Positions 1-8,378 of a stretch of 64,000 nt of DNA are shown here, piece by piece. Location of the stretch: the NCBI RefSeq assembly GCF_023897015.1, contig NZ_JAMHFY010000003.1, positions 124,001 through 188,000 of the forward strand, read 5' to 3'. Under the pieces are notes generated by a model, which had not been told where the DNA came from, made no database searches, and saw only the letters and a list, made by a program, of their open reading frames with translations. Made by a program: the position numbers and the translations under genes. The number at the start of each line of letters is the position of its first letter. The first letter of the stretch is position 1. The DNA comes from Desulfosporosinus nitroreducens. Lineage in GTDB: Bacteria > Bacillota > Desulfitobacteriia > Desulfitobacteriales > Desulfitobacteriaceae.

Positions 1-1
1 A

Positions 2-328
2 TTTTATACCGCGGAGATTTTCAAAGGAGTATTTAATTTATCTCGCAATCTAATCATTAATTGGGAAAAAGTACAGAGAGAAAACGAGGAAAAGATTAGG
101 GAACTGAAATCCTTATTAGATAAAGTGAGTATATTTTGTCCACAATGTGACGAAGCTCTGAAAAAGACTAGAGAAGTGACTAAAGCAAAAAAATATTTTG
201 CTCATGGTTACTGTGATAAGTGTAACCTCCCTATAAGACACATTTCAAGAATCACTCATAACGGTGATGGGGAGTATAGTATTCTTTCTAAGAATTCAAT
301 TTATAAGACGGAAGAAGCATCAGAGTAG
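2..328 (+). CDS. 3' part of a zinc-ribbon protein (partial)
   Basis: The reading frame is open from the first bases of the window, so the gene begins upstream and only its last 108 residues are seen. An internal GTG at 125 has no clear ribosome binding site, so I do not take it as the start. The visible part opens with a charged stretch rich in Lys, Glu and Arg that could form a coiled coil. It is followed by two Cys-x2-Cys pairs (FCPQC and YCDKC) about 30 residues apart, the usual spacing of a zinc ribbon. I do not recognise the family. A nucleic-acid or protein-binding role is a guess from the ribbon alone. Confidence 0.55.
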   Translation, partial: FYTAEIFKGVFNLSRNLIINWEKVQRENEEKIRELKSLLDKVSIFCPQCDEALKKTREVTKAKKYFAHGYCDKCNLPIRHISRITHNGDGEYSILSKNSIYKTEEASE

Positions 329-408
329 GGCTATCTTTATAGTGATAAATTTTTTCTGGAATACTTTCAAGGTTACAATAAGAGAGAACAACAGGGAACT
401 AAAAAGCC

Positions 409-437
409 TTGCAAAATATCCATTTATTGTTTATAAT
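409..437 (+). promoter_or_regulatory. Promoter of the bza operon
   Basis: TTGCAA and TATAAT are separated by 17 bases, a good sigma-A type promoter. It lies about 20 bases upstream of the cobalamin aptamer, as expected for the start of a riboswitch leader. Confidence 0.7.
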
Positions 438-458
438 GTGTTTAGAAAATTCAATAAC

Positions 459-612
459 TACAGGTGCCTCATTGTGAGGAGAATAGGGAAGTCGGTGTAA
501 GTCCGGCGCGGTCCCGCCACTGTAAACGGGAAGCAAGAAGCATATTACCACGGGTTAGTTCCCGGAAGGTGCTTCGAAGTGTTGATCCGTAAGCCAGGAG
601 ACCTGCCTTGTA
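459..612 (+). promoter_or_regulatory. Cobalamin (B12) riboswitch
   Basis: The segment carries the conserved cobalamin aptamer signatures: a paired acaggtgcc/gcctgt base, the AAGTCGGTGTAAGTCC-type core, the B12 box GCCACTG near 517, and the closing segment AAGCCAGGAGACCTGCC. It is followed 60 bases later by an intrinsic terminator, so the likely logic is transcription termination when adenosylcobalamin is abundant. The genes downstream make the lower ligand of cobalamin, which fits feedback control by the end product. Confidence 0.95.
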
Positions 613-670
613 GTTAAGCTAAGCCTACCTTGTCGAAGAACCAAGAGTAGTGTGGATGAGATTATGGAAA

Positions 671-706
671 AGTCTCTAGTCACGTTGTGATTAGAGACTT
701 TTTTTA
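671..706 (+). terminator. Riboswitch expression-platform terminator
   Basis: Arms AGTCTCTAGTCAC and GTGATTAGAGACT enclose a 3-base loop and are followed by a run of seven T. It sits between the cobalamin aptamer and bzaA and is the obvious off-state hairpin. Confidence 0.9.
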
Positions 707-770
707 TTTTCACTACAGCTTGTTCTTTTCAAGGAATGAGTCAAACATAGAAAGGAGAGATTGTGAAGTT

Positions 771-2057
771 TTGACGTTAATGGAAATGGCCCAAAGGGGT
801 CAAGAAACCCCGTTGTTTACCTTAGTAGCCCGCAACGAACAAATCAATGTCCAACTCCTTATGGAACGGGTTGCTGCCGGACGAATTGTTATTCCCTATA
901 ACGGTCATCACAAGCCCCAAAAGCCTCAAGGGTTTGGGCTGGGCCTAAGTACCAAGGTTAGTGCCAGTATTGGCCTGGCCGCAGACGAGGATAGTCTAAC
1001 GGATGAACTATTTAAAGTGGATGAGGCCATCAGGGCAGGAACCAATGCCATCATGGATTTGAGTACAGCGGGAAATATGGATGAAGCAAGGCGGACAATT
1101 ATAAAAAGAGTACCGTTACCTTTAGGTACACTACCTGTGTATCAGGCTTTTGCTGAGGCTGTATGTACTAAGGGTTCAGCTTTAGCACTTGAGCCAGAAG
1201 ACTTTTTTAAGATTATGGAACGCCAAGCTGCCGATGGAGTTGATTTTATGGCCTTACACAGCGCCCTGCACTCTGGTTTATTTAAAACGGCCAAGGCAGA
1301 TCAGCGAGTTCTGAATCTGGTTAGTCGAGGTGGGTCCTTGTTGATGGGCTGGATGCTCTATCATGGTAAGGACAACTTTTTGTATACCATGTTCGACCGC
1401 ATCCTTGAAATTGCCCAAAAATACGAAGTTACTTTAAGCTTAGCTGATGCAATGAGACCGGGTGCAGGAGCTGATTCATTATGTCGTTCTCAAGCTGAAG
1501 AGCTCGTCGTTCTAGGCGAGCTGGTAAAGCGCAGCAGACAAGCGGGGGTTCAAATCATGATTAAGGGACCTGGTCACACTCCACCTAATCAAATTGCGAC
1601 AACTGTTAAATTGGAAAAACAAGTATGTCAAGGTGCTCCGTATTTTGTCTTCGGACCGGTATCGACGGATGTAGCCCCAGGATATGACGAAATTACGGCT
1701 GCTATCGGAGGAGCGATGGCTGGTGCTGCTGGAGCGGATATTCTCTGCTATGTTACACCCGCCGAACATATAGGTTATCCCGATGCGCAGGATGTCTATC
1801 GGGGAGTGGTGGCTGCACGTATTGCTGCTCATGTGGCTGATCTGGCAAAAGGGTACCCCGGAGCAGTAAATTGGGACCTTAAAATGAGTCAAGCACGTCG
1901 GGAGCAGAATATAGAAGCCCAGAAAACGTTAGCCTTAGATCGAGAAAGGCTTACGGGGTTCCAATCGGGCGAAAAACCTTTCTGCAAAAAATGTAAAAAC
2001 GCTTGTGCCATGGCTGTAGCAGGTGAGTTCTTTCAAGAACTGCCGTGGGAGTGCTGA
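771..2057 (+). CDS. bzaA: 5-hydroxybenzimidazole synthase subunit BzaA (ThiC paralogue)
   Basis: ThiC-family radical SAM enzyme. In the anaerobic B12 lower-ligand pathway, BzaA and BzaB together turn 5-aminoimidazole ribotide into 5-hydroxybenzimidazole. The protein has ThiC-like blocks (SRGGSLLMGWM, DAMRPG, GPGHTPPNQI, CYVTPAEH) and ends with a Cys-x2-Cys-x3-Cys motif (CKKCKNAC) for the 4Fe-4S cluster. It is more diverged than the ThiC paralogue that follows. The annotated start is TTG at 771, 13 bases after AAGGAG; ATG at 780 is an alternative. It is the first gene after the cobalamin riboswitch and is followed by a second ThiC paralogue, the known bzaA-bzaB arrangement. A plain thiC is unlikely because of the pairing, the B12 riboswitch and the downstream genes. 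The A/B assignment follows gene order and is inferred. Confidence 0.88.
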   Translation: MTLMEMAQRGQETPLFTLVARNEQINVQLLMERVAAGRIVIPYNGHHKPQKPQGFGLGLSTKVSASIGLAADEDSLTDELFKVDEAIRAGTNAIMDLSTAGNMDEARRTIIKRVPLPLGTLPVYQAFAEAVCTKGSALALEPEDFFKIMERQAADGVDFMALHSALHSGLFKTAKADQRVLNLVSRGGSLLMGWMLYHGKDNFLYTMFDRILEIAQKYEVTLSLADAMRPGAGADSLCRSQAEELVVLGELVKRSRQAGVQIMIKGPGHTPPNQIATTVKLEKQVCQGAPYFVFGPVSTDVAPGYDEITAAIGGAMAGAAGADILCYVTPAEHIGYPDAQDVYRGVVAARIAAHVADLAKGYPGAVNWDLKMSQARREQNIEAQKTLALDRERLTGFQSGEKPFCKKCKNACAMAVAGEFFQELPWEC

Positions 2058-2169
2058 CAGAAGTCAGTTGTCAGAGGCCGGAGGTCAGATTATAAATTTA
2101 TTTCAATAGAAAATAATGTTACTGTCATAGCTAAAATTAAAAGTTTAATTAAGAAATGGAGAGATTAGA

Positions 2170-3468
2170 ATGACACAATTAATTAAAGCGAGACAAGGAA
2201 TTATTACGCCTGAGGTAGAGAGATTAGCAAAGGTAGAAGGGCTTAGGGCAGAAGAGTTATGTGAGAAGGTTGCTCAAGGTCGGGCAGTGATCTTAAAGAA
2301 CAAACAACGTAAGAACTCGGTCTCAATCGCCATAGGGGAAGGACTCCGTACTAAAGTAAATGCTAATATCGGGACGTCACCGGACTGTGTGGATTTTTCC
2401 GATGAGCTGCATAAAATAAAGGTTGCCGTCGCGGCTGGAGCGGATTCCATTATGGAACTAAGTATTGGCGGAGATGTGGATGCTTTCCACCGTCAGGTGC
2501 TGGATACTTTTACATTACCTGTCGGCTCTGTCCCCACCTACCAAACAGGCATGGAAAGTATTTCCAAGCATGGAAGCGTTGTCGGTATGACGGCTGAGGA
2601 TATGTTCGAAATGATTGAACGTCAGGCAGAACGTGGGATTGATTTTATGGCAATTCATGCTGCATTAAACATGTCTATCGTTGAAAGGTTAAAAAATCAA
2701 GGGCGAATTACAGATATTGTTAGTCGCGGCGGAGCCTTTTTAACGGGTTGGATGTTCCACCATGAGCAAGAGAATCCACTCTACACACAATTTGATCGCG
2801 TGCTAGAGATTTGTAAAAAATATGATGTAACTCTAAGTGTTGGAGATGCAATCCGACCTGGTTGTATCGAAGATTCTCTGGACCGGGCCCAGGTCCAAGG
2901 GTTGATTGTGGCTGGGGAATTGGTACAACGGGCTCTGGCGGCTGGAGTCCAAGTGATGGTAGAAGGTCCAGGCCATGTACCTGTTGATCAGATCCCCGCA
3001 ACGATCTTGCTCCAAAAACAACTTTGCCATCATGTTCCTTACTATATTCTGGGCAATTTGGTCACGGATATTGCACCGGGCTATGACCATATCACAGGAG
3101 CAATAGGCGCTACAGCGGCTGCTATGGCAGGTGCCAACTTCATTTGCTATGTTACACCAGCAGAACATCTGCGTTTACCAACTGTTGAAGATGTACATGC
3201 AGGGGTAATTGCTACACGTATAGGAACTCATGCTGCAGATATCGTTAATGGTGTTAAGGGTGCGCGAGAATGGGACTTAGCCATGGCTCATGCTCGCAAA
3301 GCTCTAGATTGGAACAAACAAATTGAATTATCAATTGATCCCCCAACGGCTCAGCGAATCCGTGGAGAGCGTAACGAGGAGGGCGCTGAAGCCTGCTCAA
3401 TGTGTGGTGGTTTCTGTGCTATGAAATTAGTGGGAGAACACTTAGGAAAAACGGGAGGAACTTGTTAA
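2170..3468 (+). CDS. bzaB: 5-hydroxybenzimidazole synthase subunit BzaB (ThiC paralogue)
   Basis: Second ThiC-family radical SAM protein, 432 residues, the usual size of the short ThiC/Bza group. Key blocks are visible: TKVNANIGTS near residue 62, SRGGAFLTGWM, GDAIRPG, VEGPGHVPVDQI, CYVTPAEHL and a C-terminal CSMCGGFC (Cys-x2-Cys-x3-Cys) for the iron-sulfur cluster. It keeps more canonical ThiC residues than the preceding gene. It is expected to act with BzaA on AIR to give 5-hydroxybenzimidazole. The ribosome binding site GGAGAG lies 7 bases before ATG. The 112-base gap from bzaA holds no gene. A role as the cell's thiamine ThiC cannot be fully excluded, but the operon argues against it. Confidence 0.9.
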   Translation: MTQLIKARQGIITPEVERLAKVEGLRAEELCEKVAQGRAVILKNKQRKNSVSIAIGEGLRTKVNANIGTSPDCVDFSDELHKIKVAVAAGADSIMELSIGGDVDAFHRQVLDTFTLPVGSVPTYQTGMESISKHGSVVGMTAEDMFEMIERQAERGIDFMAIHAALNMSIVERLKNQGRITDIVSRGGAFLTGWMFHHEQENPLYTQFDRVLEICKKYDVTLSVGDAIRPGCIEDSLDRAQVQGLIVAGELVQRALAAGVQVMVEGPGHVPVDQIPATILLQKQLCHHVPYYILGNLVTDIAPGYDHITGAIGATAAAMAGANFICYVTPAEHLRLPTVEDVHAGVIATRIGTHAADIVNGVKGAREWDLAMAHARKALDWNKQIELSIDPPTAQRIRGERNEEGAEACSMCGGFCAMKLVGEHLGKTGGTC

Positions 3469-3499
3469 CAAAGAAGATATGGATACGGAGGGAAAGCAA

Positions 3500-3991
3500 A
3501 TGAGCCAAATTGGGGTCATTATGGGAAGTGATTCAGATTATCAAGTCATGGAAGAAGCTTTAGAAGTCCTCCAGCAATTTGAAGTTCAATTTGAAGTTAT
3601 CATTTCTTCTGCCCAAAGGACCTTGAAACGAACGGTCGATTGGGTGAAAGGTTTTGAAACGCAAGGTGGAATGCTGATTATCGCTGCTGCTGGTTTAGCT
3701 GCTCATTTGCCTGGGATTGTGGCGGGGACAACGAAGCTTCCGGTCATCGGTGTTCCGATGAGCAGTGGAGCCATGGAAGGAATCGATGCTCTTTACTCCA
3801 TTGTACAAATGCCTTCGGGAATTCCAGTTGCGACCGTAGGAATTGGTGCTGCCCGAAATGCTGCACTGCTGGCAGTGCAGATTCTAGCAATTCAAGATCA
3901 AGCATTGAGTATCAAGGTTAATGACTATCGAGCTCAGATGTTAAAAGAAATTGAGGAGAAGGACGAAGCATTGCAGAAGCAGTTAAGTTAA
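3500..3991 (+). CDS. PurE paralogue with catalytic His replaced by Gln (bza operon)
   Basis: Close paralogue of PurE (N5-CAIR mutase or AIR carboxylase), 163 residues, about four in five residues identical by eye to the housekeeping PurE encoded at 12141. The nucleotide-binding loop GSDSDY and the AAHLPG block are kept. The catalytic histidine of the SSAHRT motif (E. coli His45) is glutamine here: codon CAA at 3614-3616, residue 39. E. coli His45 is the general acid/base, so normal mutase activity is doubtful. The frame is intact and the start at 3500 has a strong site (GGAGGGAAAGCAA-ATG), which argues that the protein is made. It lies between bzaB and a PurF paralogue under the B12 riboswitch. 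AIR is the substrate shared by PurE and BzaA/B, so a role in AIR handling is plausible but unproven. Confidence 0.85.
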   Translation: MSQIGVIMGSDSDYQVMEEALEVLQQFEVQFEVIISSAQRTLKRTVDWVKGFETQGGMLIIAAAGLAAHLPGIVAGTTKLPVIGVPMSSGAMEGIDALYSIVQMPSGIPVATVGIGAARNAALLAVQILAIQDQALSIKVNDYRAQMLKEIEEKDEALQKQLS

Positions 3992-4029
3992 AAAACTTGA
4001 AGGCGGAGCACAACTCGGAGGGGGCAAAC

Positions 4030-5424
4030 ATGTTCGAATTAGGAGAAGACAAACCAAAAGAGGAATGCGGGGTTTTGGGGATTTATGCCCCCACTCAGGA
4101 AGTTGCCCGTTTAACTTACTACGGACTCTATACTCTGCAACACCGAGGGCAAGAAAGTGCAGGAATCGCAGTTTCCGAAGGATTAAGTATTAATGTGCAT
4201 AAAGGAATGGGCTTGGTGTCGGAAGTATTTTCAGATAGTGTTGTGGATTGTTTGAAGGGGAAAATGGCAATTGGACATGTATGTTACTCTCCAACAGGCT
4301 CAGGCTTGCCCGCCAATGCTCAGCCCATAGTAGTACACTACCAAAAAGGCATGATGGCCTTAGCTCATAATGGAAGTATAACCAATGCCCTGGAACTACG
4401 TGAGGAACTTGGAAAAAAAGGGGCGGTTTTCCAAACGACGATTGACAGCGAAGTAATTATTAACCTGATTACACGCTATCGCCAGAAGTCCTTGGAAGAT
4501 TCCCTGGTTAAGACTATGCGGGATCTACGTGGGGCGTATGCCTTGGTTATCTTGGCGGAAGATAAAGTTATAGGACTCAGAGATCCTCACGGAGTCCGTC
4601 CCTTATGTATTGGACGGATGAGGGAGGGGTATTGCTTAGCCTCAGAAAGTTGTGTTCTTGATATTACGGGGGCAGAGTTTGTGCGGGATGTAGAACCCGG
4701 TGAAATTGTGGTGATCGATGAAGAGGGACTGCACTCATACCGAGGATACTCCAAACTTGAGCGTAGGTCTTGCGCCTTTGAATATATCCATATTGCCCGT
4801 CCGGATAGTACAATTGATCAGCTGAGTGTATCGGAAAGCCGACGTCGCATGGGGGTTGAATTGGCTCGCGAATATCCACTGGATGTAGATCTTGTGATAG
4901 CGGTCCCAGACTCCGGGACCGCTTCTGCCCTAGGGTATGCTACAACACTGGGGATTCCCTTCGGAGATGGAATTATAAAAAACCGTTATATTCATCGAAC
5001 CTTCATCCGACCAACTCAAGAAATGAGAGAAGTGGACGTTCAGCTGAAGCTCAATGCTAATGCAAGTGTCCTTAAAAATAAGCGCATTGTTATGGTTGAT
5101 GACTCGATTATTCAAGGTACCACCAGTTCTAAACTGGTGGCGATGGTTAGAAATGCAGGAGCCAAAGAAGTCCATTTCTTGATTAGTTCTCCTCCGGTAG
5201 TCTATCCATGTTTCTATGGAATTGACACGGTAAAACCAGAAAAACTCATTGCCAATCAATTTGATTTAGAAGGAATTCGAGAGTTTGTCGGAGCAGGTTC
5301 ACTACACTACATTTCTAAGGAAGGTTTGCTGCGAGCACTTGGGACGGACTGCGTTTGCTTAGCTTGTTTTGACGGAGTGTATCCAATTCCGATTTGGGCT
5401 TTATCGAAGCCAAACGAATTTTAA
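4030..5424 (+). CDS. PurF paralogue with altered Gln- and PRPP-binding residues (bza operon)
   Basis: Paralogue of amidophosphoribosyltransferase (first step of purine synthesis, PRPP + glutamine to phosphoribosylamine), 464 residues, close in sequence to the PurF at 14928. The nucleophile Cys13 after a short propeptide, the NG of the oxyanion hole and the four cysteines expected for a 4Fe-4S cluster are present. Conserved positions have changed. The Arg of HVRYST, which binds the glutamine carboxylate in E. coli (Arg73), is Cys85 (TGT at 4282-4284). The PRPP motif DDSIVRG reads DDSIIQG (Gln362). In the flexible loop the Gly of YVGRTF is His322 and the Arg of AVRLK is Gln338. Activity with glutamine or PRPP may be impaired or changed. 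The start at 4030 follows GGAGGGGG. Confidence 0.85.
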   Translation: MFELGEDKPKEECGVLGIYAPTQEVARLTYYGLYTLQHRGQESAGIAVSEGLSINVHKGMGLVSEVFSDSVVDCLKGKMAIGHVCYSPTGSGLPANAQPIVVHYQKGMMALAHNGSITNALELREELGKKGAVFQTTIDSEVIINLITRYRQKSLEDSLVKTMRDLRGAYALVILAEDKVIGLRDPHGVRPLCIGRMREGYCLASESCVLDITGAEFVRDVEPGEIVVIDEEGLHSYRGYSKLERRSCAFEYIHIARPDSTIDQLSVSESRRRMGVELAREYPLDVDLVIAVPDSGTASALGYATTLGIPFGDGIIKNRYIHRTFIRPTQEMREVDVQLKLNANASVLKNKRIVMVDDSIIQGTTSSKLVAMVRNAGAKEVHFLISSPPVVYPCFYGIDTVKPEKLIANQFDLEGIREFVGAGSLHYISKEGLLRALGTDCVCLACFDGVYPIPIWALSKPNEF

Positions 5425-5474
5425 TACTTTGTTATTTATGAACTCAATTGAAATCCCGAGGGGAGGTAATAAAG

Positions 5475-7037
5475 ATGGGACTAGCACCTTTTCTTCGGTA
5501 TAATCCCCATGAAGAAGGGTCTCAGTATTTGGAAGACTTGGCAACTGGGTACTGGTTTTCCGAGGTGCTATTTACAGCCGTTGAACTGGACGTCTTTACG
5601 TTTCTGGAGCGTAGAGGTATGACGACTCATGAAATTGCTGGAGCACTGGATATGCCTCCTATTGGTTGGGGGCGATTTCTTCAAGCCCTTTGTGCTATAG
5701 GGCTCGTAGTTTATGATGCAGGTCGTTATTATAATACCAAACTTGCAAGCGACTATCTTGTCATAGGTAAATCTAAATATCAAGGAGATTCGATCCTTTG
5801 GCGAAAAGGCCTTAGGCTTGGGTGGCAGGACCTTACCGAGTGCCTTAAGGCCGGCGGCAGAGTGAATTTTCCAGTCGAAGAAGAGGGGCCAGAGGAGTTT
5901 GCTCAGCGGATTCACAAGTATATCAATGCTATGGACAATATAGCTAGAACAAAGGTAGCAGAGATTCTGCCCTTCTTCCAGGGGATTGAACTCAAGGGGG
6001 AAATACTCGATATTGGGACAGGCTCTGGGGCGATTGCTGTCGGTTTTCTAGAAAGCTTTACTTCTCTATCGGCAACATTAGTGGATATTCAGGAAGTCCT
6101 TAACTATACTCAGGAGTTGATGGATAAGAAAGGGTTGAAAAAACGGGTTTCCTATATTCCTACTAATATTTTAGAACCTTGGTTAATAGCTAAGGAAGGG
6201 TTTGACCTGGTCGTTCTTTCAAATATCATCCACGCTTATTCAGAAGAAGAGATCCCTCGGATCTTGGATCGAGCTGCAAATTGTCTTAAGTCGGACGGGT
6301 TCCTGGTTATTCATGATTTCTTTCCTGAGCACTGCTCTGCCAAGTCGGCTTTGCTCGATCTAAATATGTTTATCAATACCTACAATGGCAGGATCTTTTC
6401 TGGAAAATGGGTAAAAGAACAATTAGCCATGTCAAAACTGTACACAACTGAGCTCATCCCTCTAGCGACGGACACTGCTCTGATCTTCGCGGCTAAGGAT
6501 AAAAAGAAACTATCGAGTCTCTGCTTGGATGAGAAAACCCGTTTGATTGCTAGGATCAAAGCGATGGGATTTGGGGAGGTCCTGCCTATCGATAAAGCAA
6601 ATATCCAGGTTGTTGACTGGACAGATTTACGTTGCCAGTACGGCTGTGATCGGTACGGAGATGGTCATTGCCCGCCCAATAGTCCCTCTCCTCAAAAAAC
6701 GAGAGAGGTACTCAAAGACTTTTCCTATGCTCTGCTTCTGGAAGGGGAACCTCCAGGAAAAGTGTTTCAGAGAAAGGTTTTAGACGCCGAGAGAGAGGGG
6801 TTTTTAGCTGGATTTCATAAAGCGTTTGCCTATTGGGCCGGCCCATGTGTTCTTTGTACTACCTGCAGTGTGGCAGATAACAATGGGTTGTGTCGAAATA
6901 CAAGGGATGCTAGGCCATCTATGGAGGGCTCAGGTATTGATGTTTACGAGACCGTCAGACGGGCGGGTCTTAATCTTCAGATTTTGCGCGACAAGGGTGA
7001 GTATGTTAGATATTTTGCCCTGTTGCTATTGGAGTGA
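5475..7037 (+). CDS. bzaC: BzaC-like O-methyltransferase fused to a DUF2284 cysteine domain
   Basis: About 520 residues. Residues 20-110 resemble the winged-helix dimerisation domain of class I plant-type/hydroxyindole O-methyltransferases. Residues 170-340 are the SAM-dependent methyltransferase fold with LDIGTGSGA near 178-186. The last 170 residues form a DUF2284-like metal-binding domain with cysteines at about 387, 391, 399, 458, 461, 464 and 473. BzaC is known to O-methylate 5-hydroxybenzimidazole, and the position after bzaA/bzaB supports that role. What the cysteine-rich tail does is not known to me; an iron-sulfur cluster for electron supply or metal binding is an inference. The start at 5475 follows GGGGAGGTAATAAAG. 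The next gene begins 6 bases after the stop. Confidence 0.8.
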   Translation: MGLAPFLRYNPHEEGSQYLEDLATGYWFSEVLFTAVELDVFTFLERRGMTTHEIAGALDMPPIGWGRFLQALCAIGLVVYDAGRYYNTKLASDYLVIGKSKYQGDSILWRKGLRLGWQDLTECLKAGGRVNFPVEEEGPEEFAQRIHKYINAMDNIARTKVAEILPFFQGIELKGEILDIGTGSGAIAVGFLESFTSLSATLVDIQEVLNYTQELMDKKGLKKRVSYIPTNILEPWLIAKEGFDLVVLSNIIHAYSEEEIPRILDRAANCLKSDGFLVIHDFFPEHCSAKSALLDLNMFINTYNGRIFSGKWVKEQLAMSKLYTTELIPLATDTALIFAAKDKKKLSSLCLDEKTRLIARIKAMGFGEVLPIDKANIQVVDWTDLRCQYGCDRYGDGHCPPNSPSPQKTREVLKDFSYALLLEGEPPGKVFQRKVLDAEREGFLAGFHKAFAYWAGPCVLCTTCSVADNNGLCRNTRDARPSMEGSGIDVYETVRRAGLNLQILRDKGEYVRYFALLLLE

Positions 7038-7043
7038 ATTAAT

Positions 7044-8378
7044 GTGCGTGTTCTGATGATTCAAACCCCTTCAGTAGAAGAAATTTCTCAGGAAAGAGTC
7101 TATCCCATTGGGATTGTCCTGCTGGCCAGTCGCCTCCAAGAGGGTGGTCATGAGGTGAGTATCTTGGACATGAACCGAGAAAGAGACCCTTATGGAGCTC
7201 TGAAGGAGAAGCTTCTGACGTTTCAACCTGAAGTGGTAGGTTTATCCCTTCGTAATATTGATCCGCTGGGCAATAAGACGAGCTCTCTAATTTCGCCCTT
7301 TATTGTCACAGTTCGCTTGATTGATGCTGTTCTGCCCCAAGCTTGGTTAATTGTGGGCGGTACCGGCTTTTCCCTCTTTCCAAAACGACTGATGCTTGAA
7401 GTACCAGAATTGGATTATGGAATTGTAGGAGAAGCAGAAGTAACTTTTCCTGCTCTTCTCCACACTATAGAGAATCCGCCGCCAATGCCTGGGCTCTGTC
7501 TGCGAGAGGGCTTGAAGGTACACGTTTCTCCGCCTGCGACTAATTTTGACATGGCAAATTATGTTCCTGCGAATCGACTGTTGCTGGACCCGGAGCTTTA
7601 TATAGGGATCAACAACTACGTTCCCACCATTGGAATTGAGGCTAAACGGGGGTGTGGGCTTAACTGTGCTTATTGTGTCTATCCTCAGCTTCAAGGGAGG
7701 AGATTGCGGTGCCGACCGACTGTTGCTGTTGTGGATGAAATGGAAATCTTGCATAAAGAGTATGGTATTGAGAGTTTTCATTTTACCGATCCTGTACTTA
7801 ACGTTCCCAGCGGTCACCTTGAGGGAATCTGTGAGGAGATACTAAGCAGAAAGCTCAAGATTCGCTGGGACGGTTTCATGAGGGAAGATCAGCTTAATGA
7901 AAAGAATGTCGCTTTGTTTGAACGGGCTGGGTGTGAATGTTTTTCCTTCTCCCCTGATGGTTTGTGTCAAGAATCATTGGATGTCTTAGGCAAAAACCTT
8001 AGTGAGGCACAAATTTTAAAAGCAGCCAATCTCGTTGCGCAAACGGAGGTGGTCAGTGTCTATCATTTTATGGTCAATGTGCCTGGAGAGACGGAAAAGA
8101 CTTGCGAGAAAAGTATTCAGTTTGTGGAACGACTTTATGAATTACACAGCAAGAAAAAGAATCTGGGAACCATCATATTGAATAATATTCGCATTCTACC
8201 AGGCACAGCGATCGAAAGGATAGCTAGAGCGCAAGGGGTTATTAACTCAGAAACAGATTTGCTCTATCCGACTTATTACAACCCAAAACCGTTTGATACG
8301 TTCAGATATAAGCTGGAAACGCTTCAGCAGTGCAGAAATGTCTTTATGTGGCAGGAAGTGAGGAGAAAGCTGAAATGA
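7044..8378 (+). CDS. bzaD: BzaD-like radical SAM, B12-binding-type methyltransferase
   Basis: Radical SAM protein, 444 residues. Residues 1-140 form a Rossmann-like B12-binding-type N-terminal domain, and the cluster motif CGLNCAYC (Cys204, Cys208, Cys211) opens the radical SAM barrel. In the characterised pathway BzaD adds a methyl group at C6 of 5-methoxybenzimidazole, an unactivated-carbon methylation typical of B12-dependent radical SAM enzymes. Start GTG at 7044 with GGAG 10 bases upstream. The stop overlaps the ATG of the next gene (ATGA), so the two are translationally coupled. Assignment of D versus E follows gene order and is less certain than membership in the pathway. Confidence 0.8.
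   Translation: MRVLMIQTPSVEEISQERVYPIGIVLLASRLQEGGHEVSILDMNRERDPYGALKEKLLTFQPEVVGLSLRNIDPLGNKTSSLISPFIVTVRLIDAVLPQAWLIVGGTGFSLFPKRLMLEVPELDYGIVGEAEVTFPALLHTIENPPPMPGLCLREGLKVHVSPPATNFDMANYVPANRLLLDPELYIGINNYVPTIGIEAKRGCGLNCAYCVYPQLQGRRLRCRPTVAVVDEMEILHKEYGIESFHFTDPVLNVPSGHLEGICEEILSRKLKIRWDGFMREDQLNEKNVALFERAGCECFSFSPDGLCQESLDVLGKNLSEAQILKAANLVAQTEVVSVYHFMVNVPGETEKTCEKSIQFVERLYELHSKKKNLGTIILNNIRILPGTAIERIARAQGVINSETDLLYPTYYNPKPFDTFRYKLETLQQCRNVFMWQEVRRKLK

Noticed and set aside
125-328. GTG at 125 as start of a complete 67-residue gene
   Set aside because: The frame is open to the window edge and reads as coherent protein upstream, and no ribosome binding site precedes the GTG.
1512-1892. 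Antisense frame within bzaA
   Set aside because: The sense strand clearly encodes conserved ThiC-family motifs; the antisense product resembles nothing and has no ribosome site.
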